NCBI GenBank assembly: GCA_003170995.1
Contig: PMXT01000168.1
Location: 1-16,080, forward strand
DNA length: 16,080 bases
Direction: 5' to 3'
From: Actinomycetota bacterium
GTDB lineage: Bacteria; Actinomycetota; Thermoleophilia; Gaiellales; Gaiellaceae
The notes beneath the pieces are model-generated. The model saw nothing but the letters and a program-made list of their open reading frames with translations. It had not been told where the DNA came from and did no database searches. Both the position numbers and the translations under genes were made by a program. Positions 6,741-15,036 of the stretch are shown piece by piece. Within the stretch, counting starts at the first letter, position 1; the number at the start of each line of letters is the position of its first letter.

Positions 6741-8534
6741 TTAGCGGTATGCGGAGGCTTGAAGCGAGAAGAGCTCCGCATAGCTTCCATTGAGGGCGAG
6801 GAGTTCCTCGTGGCTGCCGCGCTCAACAATCGCGCCGTCGCGGATGACGAGGATCAGATCCGCCATCCGCACGGTCGAGAAGCGGTGCGAGATGAAGAGC
6901 GTGATCGCGCCCGCGGCGGCGGCGACAGCGCGCGTCGAGGCTGCGTAACGCTCGAAGAGGGCGTGCTCTGCGTGCGCGTCGAGCGCGGCGGTCGGCTCGT
7001 CGAGAACGAGAAGAAGCGGCGTCTCCCGCATCATCGCCCGGCCGAGTGCGAGCTTCTGCCACTGACCGCCGGAGATCTCGACCCCTTTGGTGTAGCTCTT
7101 GCCGAGCTGGGTCTCGAGTCCGTCCGGGAGCGCCTCGAGAACGTCGAGCGCGTGCGCGCGGTCGAGCGCGCCGCTCACGACCTCACTGTCGCCCATCCGC
7201 GGAACATCCCCCACGCCGACCGTCTCGCGCACGACGAGCTCGTAGCGGCAGAAGTCCTGGAAGCCGGCCGAGACGCGCGCGCGCCAGGCCGCGGGTTCGA
7301 GATCGCGCAGCTCGGTGCCGTCGACGAGGATTCGACCCGCGCTTGGCTCGTAGAAACGGCACAGCAGCTTGACGAGCGTCGTCTTGCCGGCGCCGTTCTC
7401 GCCCACGATCGCGACCGTCGTTCCGGCGGGAATGTCGAGCGTGACATCTTTCAGCACCGGCGTCTCGGTGCCGGGATAGGCGAACGCGACGCCCTGGAGG
7501 GAGATCCCGCGCTCGAGACGTGCCGGGACGTGGCCGCGGGGGACATGGGTCGGCTCGAGCTCGGCGATCAGCTCGCGCAGCCAACCTAGCCGGGCAACCG
7601 CCTTGGAGAGGCGCTGCACGCGTGTCGCGACGGCAACGATCGCCCCAACCTGCTGGTTTACCTGTCCGGCGAGCGCAATGACGAGGACGACATCCCCGGT
7701 GCTGGTGCTGCGCTGACCCGCGATCGCGTCGTGTACCACGAGGAGCACGGCGCCGACGTAGCCGAGCGCGAACAAGAGCTGCCCACCGACGTGCAGAATC
7801 GTGCCTCCGAACTGGGCACGCAGCAGCCGACGCGTGACCGAGTCCCAGAGCGCGTGCTGACGGGAGCGCAGCTCGTCCTGAAGACCGAATACGCGCAGCT
7901 CCTTACCGGCGTCCGGCTCTAGCGCGAGCGAGAAGAGGTGCCGCGCGAGCCGGCCCGCCTCGGCGGTCTCTACGCGCGCGTTCTCGACCTTGGCGTTGGC
8001 CCACTTCCCCCCGAGGAGCGGCGGCAGCGCGAAGAGCGGCAACAGCAGGAGGAGAGGCTGTACCTGGACGAGGAGGACACCGATGAAGATCAGCGACACC
8101 ACATTCGTCCCCGCCACCATGAGCGGCTGGACCGAGTCGGCGAAGATATAGCTGTCCTGGCGCAGCAGCTCCAGCCGGTCGGCATAGTCCGCGCGCTCGT
8201 GCTGCTCGAGGCCAAGCGAGCCGTTGGAGAGCACCGTCATGTCCTCGTCGAAGTCGATCCGCATCTTTTGCGAGAGGTGGAAGTACAGGTGATGCGAGAA
8301 GGCCCCGAGGGTGATGAAGGACAGCAGCAACACGCCGGTCAGCAAGCCCATCAGCGTCGCCGCGTGCGCGTCGCCTTTGAGTGCGTCGTTCGTCAGGTAC
8401 TTCAGGCTGACACCGAGAAACGGTCCGCTGATGCTCCCCAGTAGGAGCATCAGGATGGCCGCGCTGATCCGCCCTGGTGCAGCCCGCCAGGCTGCGCCGA
8501 ACACGAAACGCACGGTGACGAGTATCTCCTTCAC
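6741..8534 (-). CDS. ABC exporter half-transporter (TMD-NBD), second of pair
   Basis: This 597-aa half-transporter couples ATP hydrolysis to export across the membrane. Residues about 1-310 are the membrane domain, with hydrophobic segments near 22-45, 60-80, 138-170 and 250-290. The ATPase domain follows from about 340: Walker A GENGAGKTT (378-386), Q-loop FQDF (Q426), signature ISGGQ (487-491), Walker B LLLVLDEPT with Glu513, and switch His550 in ISHRFST. All catalytic residues are present. The GTG start overlaps the upstream ABC stop (GTGA), with AGGAG 5 nt before it inside that gene, so the two are translationally coupled and probably form a heterodimer. Substrate unknown. The FQDF and SGGQWQ variants occur in actinobacterial exporters often found near peptide-natural-product genes, but no precursor peptide or maturation enzyme is visible here. 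Confidence 0.92.
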   Translation of the reverse strand: MKEILVTVRFVFGAAWRAAPGRISAAILMLLLGSISGPFLGVSLKYLTNDALKGDAHAATLMGLLTGVLLLSFITLGAFSHHLYFHLSQKMRIDFDEDMTVLSNGSLGLEQHERADYADRLELLRQDSYIFADSVQPLMVAGTNVVSLIFIGVLLVQVQPLLLLLPLFALPPLLGGKWANAKVENARVETAEAGRLARHLFSLALEPDAGKELRVFGLQDELRSRQHALWDSVTRRLLRAQFGGTILHVGGQLLFALGYVGAVLLVVHDAIAGQRSTSTGDVVLVIALAGQVNQQVGAIVAVATRVQRLSKAVARLGWLRELIAELEPTHVPRGHVPARLERGISLQGVAFAYPGTETPVLKDVTLDIPAGTTVAIVGENGAGKTTLVKLLCRFYEPSAGRILVDGTELRDLEPAAWRARVSAGFQDFCRYELVVRETVGVGDVPRMGDSEVVSGALDRAHALDVLEALPDGLETQLGKSYTKGVEISGGQWQKLALGRAMMRETPLLLVLDEPTAALDAHAEHALFERYAASTRAVAAAAGAITLFISHRFSTVRMADLILVIRDGAIVERGSHEELLALNGSYAELFSLQASAYR

Positions 8535-10414
8535 GCGAGCTCCTGCTCGAGGCCGGGGTCGTCGTCGACGAACCGCGCAGCCTGCAGCTCGAACAGCTCC
8601 GCGTAGCGCCCGCCGAGGGCAACGAGCTCGTCGTGGCTGCCGTCCTCCACGATCTGCCCACGCTCGAGCACAACGACACGATCGGCGCGGCGCACCGTCG
8701 AGAAGCGGTGCGAGATAACGATCGTCGTCAGCCCTTTCGTCAGCTCAAGGAACCGGGCGAAGAACTCCACCTCGGCGCGCACGTCGAGGTTCGCCGTCGG
8801 CTCGTCCAGCACGAGCACGGAGGCGCCGCCCTCAACGGCCATTAGCGCCCGGGCGATGGCGACGCGCTGCCACTGCCCGCCGGAGAGTTCACTACCGCCT
8901 TCGTACGCGCGCGAGAGCGGAGTATCGAGCCCACGGCCGAGCGAGTCGCGCAGCGCAAGCGCGCCGCCGCGCGAAAGAGCGCGCGTGATCGCTGCCTCGT
9001 CCTCGACGAGCTCGATCGCGCCGAAACCGACGTTGTCGCGCAGCGGCAGCTCGTAGTGCAGGAAGTCCTGGAAGATCGCGGCGATCCGCCGCTGCCAGGC
9101 TGCCGCCGGGAACTCACGGACATCGATCCCGTCACAGGTGATCCGCCCCTGCTGCGGATCGTACAAGCGCGCGAGCAGCTTGACGAGCGTGGTCTTTCCG
9201 GCGCCGTTGAGCCCGACAATGGCGAGTGAGGTGCCGATCCGGATAGTCAGGTCGAAGCCCGAGAGCACCGGATCTGCCGCGCCCGGGTAGGCGAACGTCA
9301 CGCCCTCGAAGCGGATCTCGCGCAACGGCAGCCCGGCCGGATCGCGGGAGCCGGCGGCGTCGCTCTCGTCGTCGACCCGCGTGCTCTCGAGCTCACGCAG
9401 GGCGTCGTAGCCACGCATCCCGAACTGGGTCTGCCCGTCGGATTCGGGGTACCAGCTAGCGACTTGCGCGGTGGCGAGCGCAGCCTGGATGACGAGCGCG
9501 AGCGTCTGGATCGAGATCTGCCCGCGCGAGGCCGCGTGACCGACGAGGGCAAGCGACGCGCTCGCCGCCACCATCGTGAACAGCGCCGCCGGAATGAACG
9601 GCCGGATGTAGCCCTGCCAGCGCGCCTCCCAGTAGTGCCGTAGGTACTCGACCGATGCTTCTCGATAGCGCGACCGCAACAAGCCAACGAGAGCGAAGAT
9701 CCGTATCTCCTTGGCCGCGCCGGAGCCAAGGCCGAGGTTGCGGAAGTACTCGGCACGCATCCAGTGGTGCCACGCGAGTCTCGCCCCGTCGTCGAGCACT
9801 GTGAGGGCGTGCCGCCAGACGAAGCGCAACGTCAGCCCGCCGGCTAGGAGCAGGAGCCCGATCGGCCAGGAATAGGCGTAGCCGACGACTACAGCCATCG
9901 CGACCGCCGTGATGTAACGGGAGACGAGCGCGATCGTCCCGGCGCAAGCGTCGCCGGGGGAGACCCAGAACCCGAGCAGCGACTCCGCCGCCTGACCGAG
10001 CGCCTCGACTCGCTTGGGATCCTCCAGCGGCGCGATGCCTGCCGAGGCGAACGAGGCGCGCATCAACCGATCGCGTGCGATGCCGTCGAATCGGCGGGTG
10101 ATACGCGTCGTGAGGAGCGCTTGCAGCGGCGCGAGCGACTGCTGCACGATGAAGAACCCGGCCGCGAAGATCAACGCGATCTCGACGCCGTGGGCCTCCG
10201 TCGAGCCGGCGCCCGCGTGGATCGCCGCAGGCACGCGGCCGATAAGCACGCTCGTCGAGATGATGAAGCCGACGGGGAGCAGCCCGGCGATCAACTGGAG
10301 AAATACGGCAACGACGAGGGTCGGCCAGCCGATCAGCGGCAACTCGCGCAGGATCGCCAGCCGAGTCACCAGATGACCGCGGAACTCGCTCGAAATGCCA
10401 AAGGGTCGGCGCAT
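8531..10414 (-). CDS. ABC exporter half-transporter (TMD-NBD), first of pair
   Basis: This 627-aa half-transporter heads the leftward operon. The membrane domain spans about 25-320, with clear hydrophobic helices near 30-58, 78-98, 158-198 and 270-295. The ATPase carries Walker A GLNGAGKTT (401-409), Q-loop FQDF (Q449), signature LSGGQ (510-514), Walker B VLVLDEPT with Glu538, and switch His569. Both ATP sites of the presumed heterodimer therefore look catalytically intact, unlike exporters with one degenerate site. The ATG at 10414 has GGTAGG 8 nt upstream. A GTG at codon 16 is a possible alternative. A 5-bp inverted repeat lies 9 nt upstream of the start. Together with the next gene it probably exports a lipid, glycan or peptide; downstream neighbours suggest an envelope or exopolysaccharide role. 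Confidence 0.92.
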   Translation of the reverse strand: MRRPFGISSEFRGHLVTRLAILRELPLIGWPTLVVAVFLQLIAGLLPVGFIISTSVLIGRVPAAIHAGAGSTEAHGVEIALIFAAGFFIVQQSLAPLQALLTTRITRRFDGIARDRLMRASFASAGIAPLEDPKRVEALGQAAESLLGFWVSPGDACAGTIALVSRYITAVAMAVVVGYAYSWPIGLLLLAGGLTLRFVWRHALTVLDDGARLAWHHWMRAEYFRNLGLGSGAAKEIRIFALVGLLRSRYREASVEYLRHYWEARWQGYIRPFIPAALFTMVAASASLALVGHAASRGQISIQTLALVIQAALATAQVASWYPESDGQTQFGMRGYDALRELESTRVDDESDAAGSRDPAGLPLREIRFEGVTFAYPGAADPVLSGFDLTIRIGTSLAIVGLNGAGKTTLVKLLARLYDPQQGRITCDGIDVREFPAAAWQRRIAAIFQDFLHYELPLRDNVGFGAIELVEDEAAITRALSRGGALALRDSLGRGLDTPLSRAYEGGSELSGGQWQRVAIARALMAVEGGASVLVLDEPTANLDVRAEVEFFARFLELTKGLTTIVISHRFSTVRRADRVVVLERGQIVEDGSHDELVALGGRYAELFELQAARFVDDDPGLEQELA

Positions 10415-10422
10415 ACACGAAA

Positions 10423-10441
10423 CCTACCGGGACCGTGTAGG
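10423..10441. promoter_or_regulatory. short inverted repeat just upstream of the ABC operon start
   Basis: CCTAC (10423-10427) and GTAGG (10437-10441) are complementary with a 9-nt spacer. They sit 9 nt before the ATG at 10414, overlapping the probable ribosome site, so this could be a regulatory hairpin. The stem is short and may be chance. Confidence 0.2.
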
Positions 10442-10704
10442 AACGATTTCGTAGCGCAGACAGGCGATCATTGCGAACGCGTTTCTATCGAACACACGTT
10501 CGTCTGTCAAGGAGCCCGTCTCGACTCGTCGGCGACTGCCAAGCTGCCGCGAGAGGCGGACGACGGCCGCTTCCCGGCCCACATTGGCTGTATCGATTGG
10601 CATCCCCAACGAGGCACGTGCGCCGTAGGCGCCGTAACTCGTGCAGAAGGTCGTACGGCCGCTCACCTTCGTTCGCGCCGCCGGCCGACTTTCGGCGGAG
10701 AAGA

Positions 10705-10732
10705 GCACCTCATGAGACAGCTTTCCAACCCT
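10705..10732 (+). repeat. 28-bp direct repeat, copy 1 (with 25-codon frame 10712-10789)
   Basis: The 28 bases beginning GCACCTCATGAGACAG and ending CCAACCCT recur exactly at 15037-15064 in the same orientation. The ATG at 10712 opens a 25-codon frame (MRQLSNP, then V11, N13, L14, D21) ending with TGA at 10787-10789. The second copy opens a frame of exactly the same length. The copies bracket a lower-GC segment with three unknown genes. Possible explanations are attachment-site halves, remnants of a recombinase or transposase coding sequence, or a dispersed repeat family. Confidence 0.9.
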
Positions 10733-10911
10733 GAACTGGAAGTGCGAAACCTTGATCAATACAGGCGTAAGGATGGATTGCGGACTTGAATGGCCCACGG
10801 ATTATAGCATTCGTGCTATGTAGTTTTCCAGTGCTTGGCGTCCATGAGGATCGTTAAACCGAGGAACCACAGCGAGTGCCAAGGGACGACTTCAGTAGTG
10901 GCAAGTCGACA

Positions 10912-12855
10912 CTATTCCCGGCGGCGAAGGCCAAGTGCGACCGATACGGTTCTGAATGCTCGATGTAGCTCTGTCGTTATGAAGACGCTTTCGCCGCTGC
11001 CGATGCTATGCAGGTCATCGTTGTGCCAAGACTTGAAGTCGCGCCCGACCCAATTCGGCGACGTCTTCCGCTCAAGCACTCGTATTAGGGCCTCCTCCTC
11101 AGAAACGATCCCCATCAGAGTCTCGAACTCTTCGAGATCGAGAAGGACGAGCGGCATGACCCTAGCCGTGACCGCCTCTGTCAGTTTGGCCTCGAGAAGC
11201 GGTCGAGCATTCGTTTCGAGGTAGTCCCAGAGAGAGGGATTCAAGAAGACACCGTCCGCCGAAACGACGATAGGCCAGAAGCGTTTCACGTACTGAGGAT
11301 CGAGGTCTGGAAGAAGCGTTACGCGCCCGGCGGAGATATCGTCGATGACACGGCCGAGCTGCTCCATCTTTTCGACAACTAGCATCCTAAGGTCATCACG
11401 GACTGCTTCCGCGTCTGCCTCAACCAGACTTTTAAGAGTGAGTCGCTTGGACGTAACCTCGATGAGCACAAGATCGATGCCGAGATCGACCGCAACGTCG
11501 CTCGTCTTCAGCTCTCCCCTTCTCGGCACGCGGTAGGTGATCTCCGGGATCACACGGCCGCTCCCAGGGAGGGATCTCTTGCCGGGGAGCGCTGCGTGAG
11601 CGAGGTGCCGAACGTAGTTCTCCTGAATCCATCCGTTGAAGCGCCGAAACCGATCCATCTCCTGATCGCTCCGGTCTCTTGCCAGATCGAGCAAGCGATA
11701 GTAGGTCCCGGTTGCGCTTAGCCAACCCTCGATCGCCCGAGGTGCGAGCACCATGAGTCTCCCGTCCCGCAGTCGTAACGCGGGACGCCGAAGGAAAGGC
11801 TGTGTCTCGAATGCGGCCCAGCGAGGGTGCTCTGGACTGCTTTCGAACTGCTCCCTAAACCAAGAACGTTCTTCGGCGAGCGCTTCAAATCCCCGCTCGA
11901 CGCGATCTCCTAACGAGGTGGTTGCGTAGAAGTTCGCAGTAACCGTGACGGGGGGAACTGTCTTCGCGAGGATTCGTGAACCAGCGTACAGCCCGAGCCC
12001 TAGCCCTTGGAACTCAACGAACGACAGCATATAGCGCTCGCGCAGCCATTCGTCTAGAGGGCAGTAGTCATGGTAACGACGCGCCCTAGATGACTTGGCG
12101 ATCACGTCATACATGCGATGGGCTCGAGCTAGGTCATGACCGAGAGCCCGGCGCTCAACTAGTCCGCCGTTGCCGACGAAGTAGCGGAGCCAGCGCTCGT
12201 CGTCGACGTCGGTCGCATCGCCTACCACACTCTGGCCAGCATCGAGAACCGTTCCGGGGAGGAAGAACAAAGCAAGCCGAATCGAGTCGAGCTCGTCAGG
12301 GCTCAGGTCGTCCGCATCGACGTCTCTAGCGTGGAGGATTAGGAGGCGCTGAAGCGCGAAAAGCTGCTGTTCTGAGATTACGACGCCGCGCTCGTGTGCT
12401 CGGAGGAAGCGCGCTGCGGCAGACAAGATAGGTGTATCCCGGTATACGGCCCGCGCGACTCGGAGCTGCCCGGCGCGATCTGTAGGAGTGAGGACGAGCA
12501 CCTTCTGAGCCGAACTTATGAACCACATAGCGGGCTCGAACGGGAGAGTCCTAACGAGGCCGATCACATCCTCGACGCTGGGGTCAAGCGACTTCCCGAG
12601 GAAGCCCAGCTCCGAGGGGAGAACGTAAGGGATCAGCTCCTGGTGTGTCGCATAAACGCCGAGCTGATCGGCAAAAGACGGTGGCTCCCCAACTAGGAGG
12701 ATAGGGGCCGGCCCAGAGATCTCAGTGAGAGCCTTGCGCTCCGCTTCGCCAGAGCCAGGAGAAGCTGGATTTAGTCGTACGATTCCGCTCGGCTCGAGGT
12801 AATCACCTGGGAGAATCAATCGAGGCTGGCGAGCTCTCTTTGCCATGAGGCTCAT
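10912..12855 (-). CDS. unknown 647-aa protein with possible PD-(D/E)XK nuclease-like C-terminal domain
   Basis: I do not recognise the family. The N-terminal ~390 residues show no familiar motif, no signal peptide and no membrane segments. Residues about 400-475 look like a nuclease fold: a helix RFRRFNGWIQENYVRHLAHAA (Glu412), then a strand PEITY, then TSDVAVDLG (Asp453), then the strand LVLIEVTSKRL (Glu466). In a standard PD-(D/E)XK site a Lys would follow Glu by two positions; here that place is Thr468 and the Lys is at 470, so it is either shifted or inactive. Next comes a long helix (to about 510) and a C-terminal region to 647. The gene lies 195 nt after the 396-aa gene on the same strand and probably belongs with it. 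The start is ATG 12855 or ATG 12846; neither has a clear ribosome site. Confidence 0.8.
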   Translation of the reverse strand: MSLMAKRARQPRLILPGDYLEPSGIVRLNPASPGSGEAERKALTEISGPAPILLVGEPPSFADQLGVYATHQELIPYVLPSELGFLGKSLDPSVEDVIGLVRTLPFEPAMWFISSAQKVLVLTPTDRAGQLRVARAVYRDTPILSAAARFLRAHERGVVISEQQLFALQRLLILHARDVDADDLSPDELDSIRLALFFLPGTVLDAGQSVVGDATDVDDERWLRYFVGNGGLVERRALGHDLARAHRMYDVIAKSSRARRYHDYCPLDEWLRERYMLSFVEFQGLGLGLYAGSRILAKTVPPVTVTANFYATTSLGDRVERGFEALAEERSWFREQFESSPEHPRWAAFETQPFLRRPALRLRDGRLMVLAPRAIEGWLSATGTYYRLLDLARDRSDQEMDRFRRFNGWIQENYVRHLAHAALPGKRSLPGSGRVIPEITYRVPRRGELKTSDVAVDLGIDLVLIEVTSKRLTLKSLVEADAEAVRDDLRMLVVEKMEQLGRVIDDISAGRVTLLPDLDPQYVKRFWPIVVSADGVFLNPSLWDYLETNARPLLEAKLTEAVTARVMPLVLLDLEEFETLMGIVSEEEALIRVLERKTSPNWVGRDFKSWHNDDLHSIGSGESVFITTELHRAFRTVSVALGLRRRE

Positions 12856-13050
12856 CGTACGCCGGGGTAAGCAAACGAGTTGAGAGCCCCTCGCGAGCGA
12901 ACTTAAGCCGCGTCAGTCGCGGTGTTGACGCAGTTCCACGTCTTACGGTCAACTTCGACCGCTTTTCGGGTAGCACGTGATGGTGACTGCGCCCGTGTCA
13001 GATGGGCGAGTATGCGCTACCAGTCGGCTTCAGGGCGCGCAAAAAAGAGA

Positions 13051-14241
13051 TCAGGGCGATCCCTCAGCGCCAGGCCAATCTGATGGGAGGGCGAAGATAT
13101 CAGCGGCCTCACCAACCGAGTCAAGGTATCGGACGGCCCCGTTCTTCTCTGGTAGTGCCTGGGGGAACGGGAGGGGTTCCTCAAGAGGTCGGTCAGCCCA
13201 CGGATTGAGCCAAAGGCGTGGAAGTTTCGTTGTCACCTGCCACGGGGCGAGATGTGATGCCGTTAGTGCCGCAGACACGTTCGTGCCCGTTGGGCCTCGG
13301 TCGGTCATCCAGGCACTATCGCGCAACCTCACCCATCCGCGGCTCCCAGTCGCCCCCGGGGTGTATTGGATCGCCTCGCTTCCGAGTAGTGCCTGTTCGA
13401 AGGCCTTGATATCGCCGAACGTAGACATGCTGAGCGCGGCGAGTATCAGCGGTTCTTCGAGGGCGGGATAGTACTTGCACTTCCGCAGTAGAGCAGCCCT
13501 GAGCCGTACGACATCATCGACTGGCCCACTGGAAGGAGGGCCTACACCAATCAAACGGCCGGGGGACTCATTGCGAAACTTCGAGTCGATCGGAAAGGCT
13601 TCAAGAACGATCAGCCAATCCTTCGGCGAGAGAGTGAGCGCGGGCGGATCGATACCGTCGCTTAGCTCTGCGGAGACGGCATCCGGGTCGAGGGAGTCAA
13701 GCCACTCCCTCACTCGTGCGACGATCTTGGTCAACCGGGGAGTCTGCTGTCCAACTCGCCGAAACTCGATGGAAGCGGAAAACGCGGTGCTCTTGACCTC
13801 GTTGATCGCGTCGAGGACACAGGCCTCACGGGTGGGATCTCGATTCTCTTCAACGATCCCAGAGAAGACGGTCAATGCCTCGACATAGAACCCGCTGCTC
13901 TCGCCTCGGATGTAGAAGTCGGGTCTTGCAGACGACGATTGGAGTACGGGGTGTACTTCAATGCTGTACCCGAGACAAGTAAAGAGTCGGAACAAATAGA
14001 GTTCCCACCAAGCTGGCCAGTGCTGATCGCGTTTTGGCGATCGAAACCGAGCACTGAGATCGGCCTGATGCTTAGTCGGGAAACCGACAAACCACTGGTC
14101 GATCTCGTCTCGCACCTTTGCCCACCACGGCGAGCACACTCGGTTGAGAAAGTCATAAGTGCTCTCTGTATGGCGCGCCGGACTTTCGTCAATACGTTCG
14201 AACGAACCGAAAAGGTGCGATGGGCGGTTAGTCGAGCTCAC
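13051..14241 (-). CDS. unknown 396-aa protein with PD-(D/E)XK-like N-terminal pattern
   Basis: The frame is open from ATG 14277, but the GTG at 14241 overlaps the stop of the 148-aa gene as GTGA, a typical coupled start, so I chose it. Numbered from there, residues about 78-125 show a nuclease-fold pattern: WWELYLFRLFTCLGY (Glu80), a strand with HPV, then RPDFYIRG (Pro107-Asp108), then GFYVEALTVF (Glu121). The position two after Glu121 is Leu rather than Lys, so cleavage activity is doubtful. The pattern E...PDF...VEA is familiar to me from uncharacterised bacterial proteins. The remaining ~270 residues are soluble and unassigned, with Trp-rich segments near the end. There is no signal peptide or membrane segment. 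It may act with the 148-aa partner and the 647-aa protein. Confidence 0.82.
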   Translation of the reverse strand: MSSTNRPSHLFGSFERIDESPARHTESTYDFLNRVCSPWWAKVRDEIDQWFVGFPTKHQADLSARFRSPKRDQHWPAWWELYLFRLFTCLGYSIEVHPVLQSSSARPDFYIRGESSGFYVEALTVFSGIVEENRDPTREACVLDAINEVKSTAFSASIEFRRVGQQTPRLTKIVARVREWLDSLDPDAVSAELSDGIDPPALTLSPKDWLIVLEAFPIDSKFRNESPGRLIGVGPPSSGPVDDVVRLRAALLRKCKYYPALEEPLILAALSMSTFGDIKAFEQALLGSEAIQYTPGATGSRGWVRLRDSAWMTDRGPTGTNVSAALTASHLAPWQVTTKLPRLWLNPWADRPLEEPLPFPQALPEKNGAVRYLDSVGEAADIFALPSDWPGAEGSP

Positions 14242-14684
14242 TCCGCGGCCGGATCGATCGGCGTCGCGGAAATACACTGCAACGCCTGTGCGACCGCTTT
14301 GCGAATCGCGGATTCAAGACTAAAGCCGGTCGACCAAGGTGTGCCAACGACACGACCATCGGGTCCAATGACCTGGAAATGCCACCGACCGTTTTCTGAG
14401 CTGCGTCCGCCATCGATCGAGTGGCCGCTCGCAAGGGGTACCAGCAGCTTTCGCTCCCACTCTGGATCGTGCACCAGATGTACGCGGATCTCATCTTCGA
14501 GCTGCTCGATCCGATCGACTCTATAGCCGGTCCGGCCGTGCCAGTAGAGCGATCCGACTTCGGGCAGGTCGTACATCTGCCATTCGTCGATAGCTAGTGG
14601 GAGCTCCGGTATCGCCGGCTCCCAGAGAACCGCTTGAACGGGAATCGCCATACTGATACTAAGAGTGCCAGCGGCACACGACAC
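14238..14684 (-). CDS. unknown 148-aa (or 137-aa) protein, first gene of the island operon
   Basis: This is a small soluble protein with no recognised family. The first part is beta-rich (VGSLYWHGRTGYRVDRIE, then EIRVHLVHDPEWERKLLVPL), reminiscent of a small SH3/Tudor-like barrel. The second part reads GRWHFQVIGPDGRVVGT, followed by a helix (LESAIRKAVAQALQCI). Its TGA stop overlaps the GTG of the 396-aa gene by 4 nt, indicating co-expression and suggesting a partner role. The start may be GTG 14684 or ATG 14651 (MAIPVQAVLWEP). Neither has a clear ribosome site, so the first gene could be leaderless. A 9-bp inverted repeat lies right at the upstream edge. Confidence 0.75.
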   Translation of the reverse strand: MSCAAGTLSISMAIPVQAVLWEPAIPELPLAIDEWQMYDLPEVGSLYWHGRTGYRVDRIEQLEDEIRVHLVHDPEWERKLLVPLASGHSIDGGRSSENGRWHFQVIGPDGRVVGTPWSTGFSLESAIRKAVAQALQCISATPIDPAAE

Positions 14685-14685
14685 T

Positions 14686-14724
14686 ACGAGTTCGGAGTCC
14701 TACTCGGACAGAGATCGAACTCGT
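14686..14724. promoter_or_regulatory. 9-bp inverted repeat in divergent intergenic region
   Basis: ACGAGTTCG (14686-14694) and CGAACTCGT (14716-14724) are perfect complements with a 21-nt spacer, between the leftward 148-aa gene and the rightward 80-aa ORF. The arm centres are 30 bp apart, about three helical turns, which would suit a dimeric regulator. It could also be a 5'-UTR stem. No regulator gene lies next to it. Confidence 0.35.
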
Positions 14725-14758
14725 CGGTGATCGTTCGCCTCGCGGATCAAGGGAGGCG

Positions 14759-15001
14759 GTGGATCCGGAGCAATCAGAGTCGAAGGCCTTAAGGCGATTG
14801 CGCGAGGCCAGCGCTGATCTAGCCGGAGCGATGACGGCCACAGGAGTGGGATTGATCGCAGGACCGCCAGATTCGCTTGTCGGCGCCGCGACGGGTGTCG
14901 CCGTCAATCATGCCTTTCGTGCCGTAGGTGAGGAGATTGTCGGGGGTTTGAATAAGCGCTGCCCACGATCAGAGCGATCGGACACGGAAAGGTGCCTCTG
15001 A
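14759..15001 (+). CDS. 80-aa hypothetical ORF, probably 3'-truncated gene
   Basis: A GTG-started frame gives an N-terminal region SKALRRLREASADLAGAMTATGVGL, then an Ala/Gly-rich segment PDSLVGAATGVAVNHAFRAVGEEIVGG. The first ~65 residues look protein-like. The last ~15 are Arg/Ser-rich and the frame ends about 40 bp before repeat copy 2, so the original 3' end may have been replaced. AAGGGAGG lies only 2 nt before the GTG, which is unusually close, and the frame stays open upstream to 14663, so the true start is uncertain. The pattern reminds me of N-termini of longer uncharacterised actinobacterial proteins, but I cannot name a family. Confidence 0.4.
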   Translation: MDPEQSESKALRRLREASADLAGAMTATGVGLIAGPPDSLVGAATGVAVNHAFRAVGEEIVGGLNKRCPRSERSDTERCL

Positions 15002-15036
15002 GCAGCATGTTCGTTGTGCATCTCACAACGACGAGT

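Larger units (their letters stand above)
10415..10911. other. intergenic stretch of 497 nt: ABC operon leader region and repeat copy 1
   Basis: This holds the presumed promoter region of the leftward ABC operon, repeat copy 1 (10705-10732) with its 25-codon frame, and a small AT-rich hairpin ATAGCA-TTCG-TGCTAT (10804-10819). A minus-strand 124-aa frame (10424-10798) is open across most of it with fairly GC-rich third positions in the middle, but it has no recognisable domain and runs antisense through the repeat. I do not call it a gene; it may be a decayed one. No convincing -35/-10 pair was found. Confidence 0.5.
10733..15036. mobile_element. candidate genomic island between 28-bp direct repeats
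   Basis: The interval between the two repeat copies (4.3 kb) carries only genes of unknown function: minus-strand 148-aa, 396-aa and 647-aa proteins and a short plus-strand ORF. By eye its GC content is lower than that of the ABC and cysA genes on either side. No integrase or transposase gene lies inside, so if mobile it was moved by outside enzymes or has lost its own. The island status is inferred from repeats, composition and content. Confidence 0.45.

Noticed and set aside
9456..10418. 320-aa minus-strand frame overlapping the first ABC gene
   Set aside because: Arg/Ala/His-rich shadow frame; the other frame encodes a full ABC membrane domain.
10424..10798. 124-aa minus-strand frame in the ABC operon leader, considered as a precursor peptide or a decayed gene
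   Set aside because: No recognisable domain, leader/core pattern or ribosome site, and it runs antisense through the 28-bp repeat. Described only as part of the intergenic entry.
10804..10819. Hairpin with TTCG loop as terminator of the 647-aa gene
   Set aside because: The stem is only 6 bp and no T-run follows on the minus strand; noted in the intergenic entry only.
11802..11828. Possible fourth repeat-like stretch (GGAAAGGCTGTGTCTCG)
   Set aside because: It needs several insertions to align, lies inside the 647-aa coding sequence and does not preserve the QLxNP reading.
14686..14745. tRNA-like sequence (GATCGAACTC resembling a T-arm complement)
   Set aside because: The stem positions around the loop do not pair as a T-arm and no acceptor or anticodon arm can be built.
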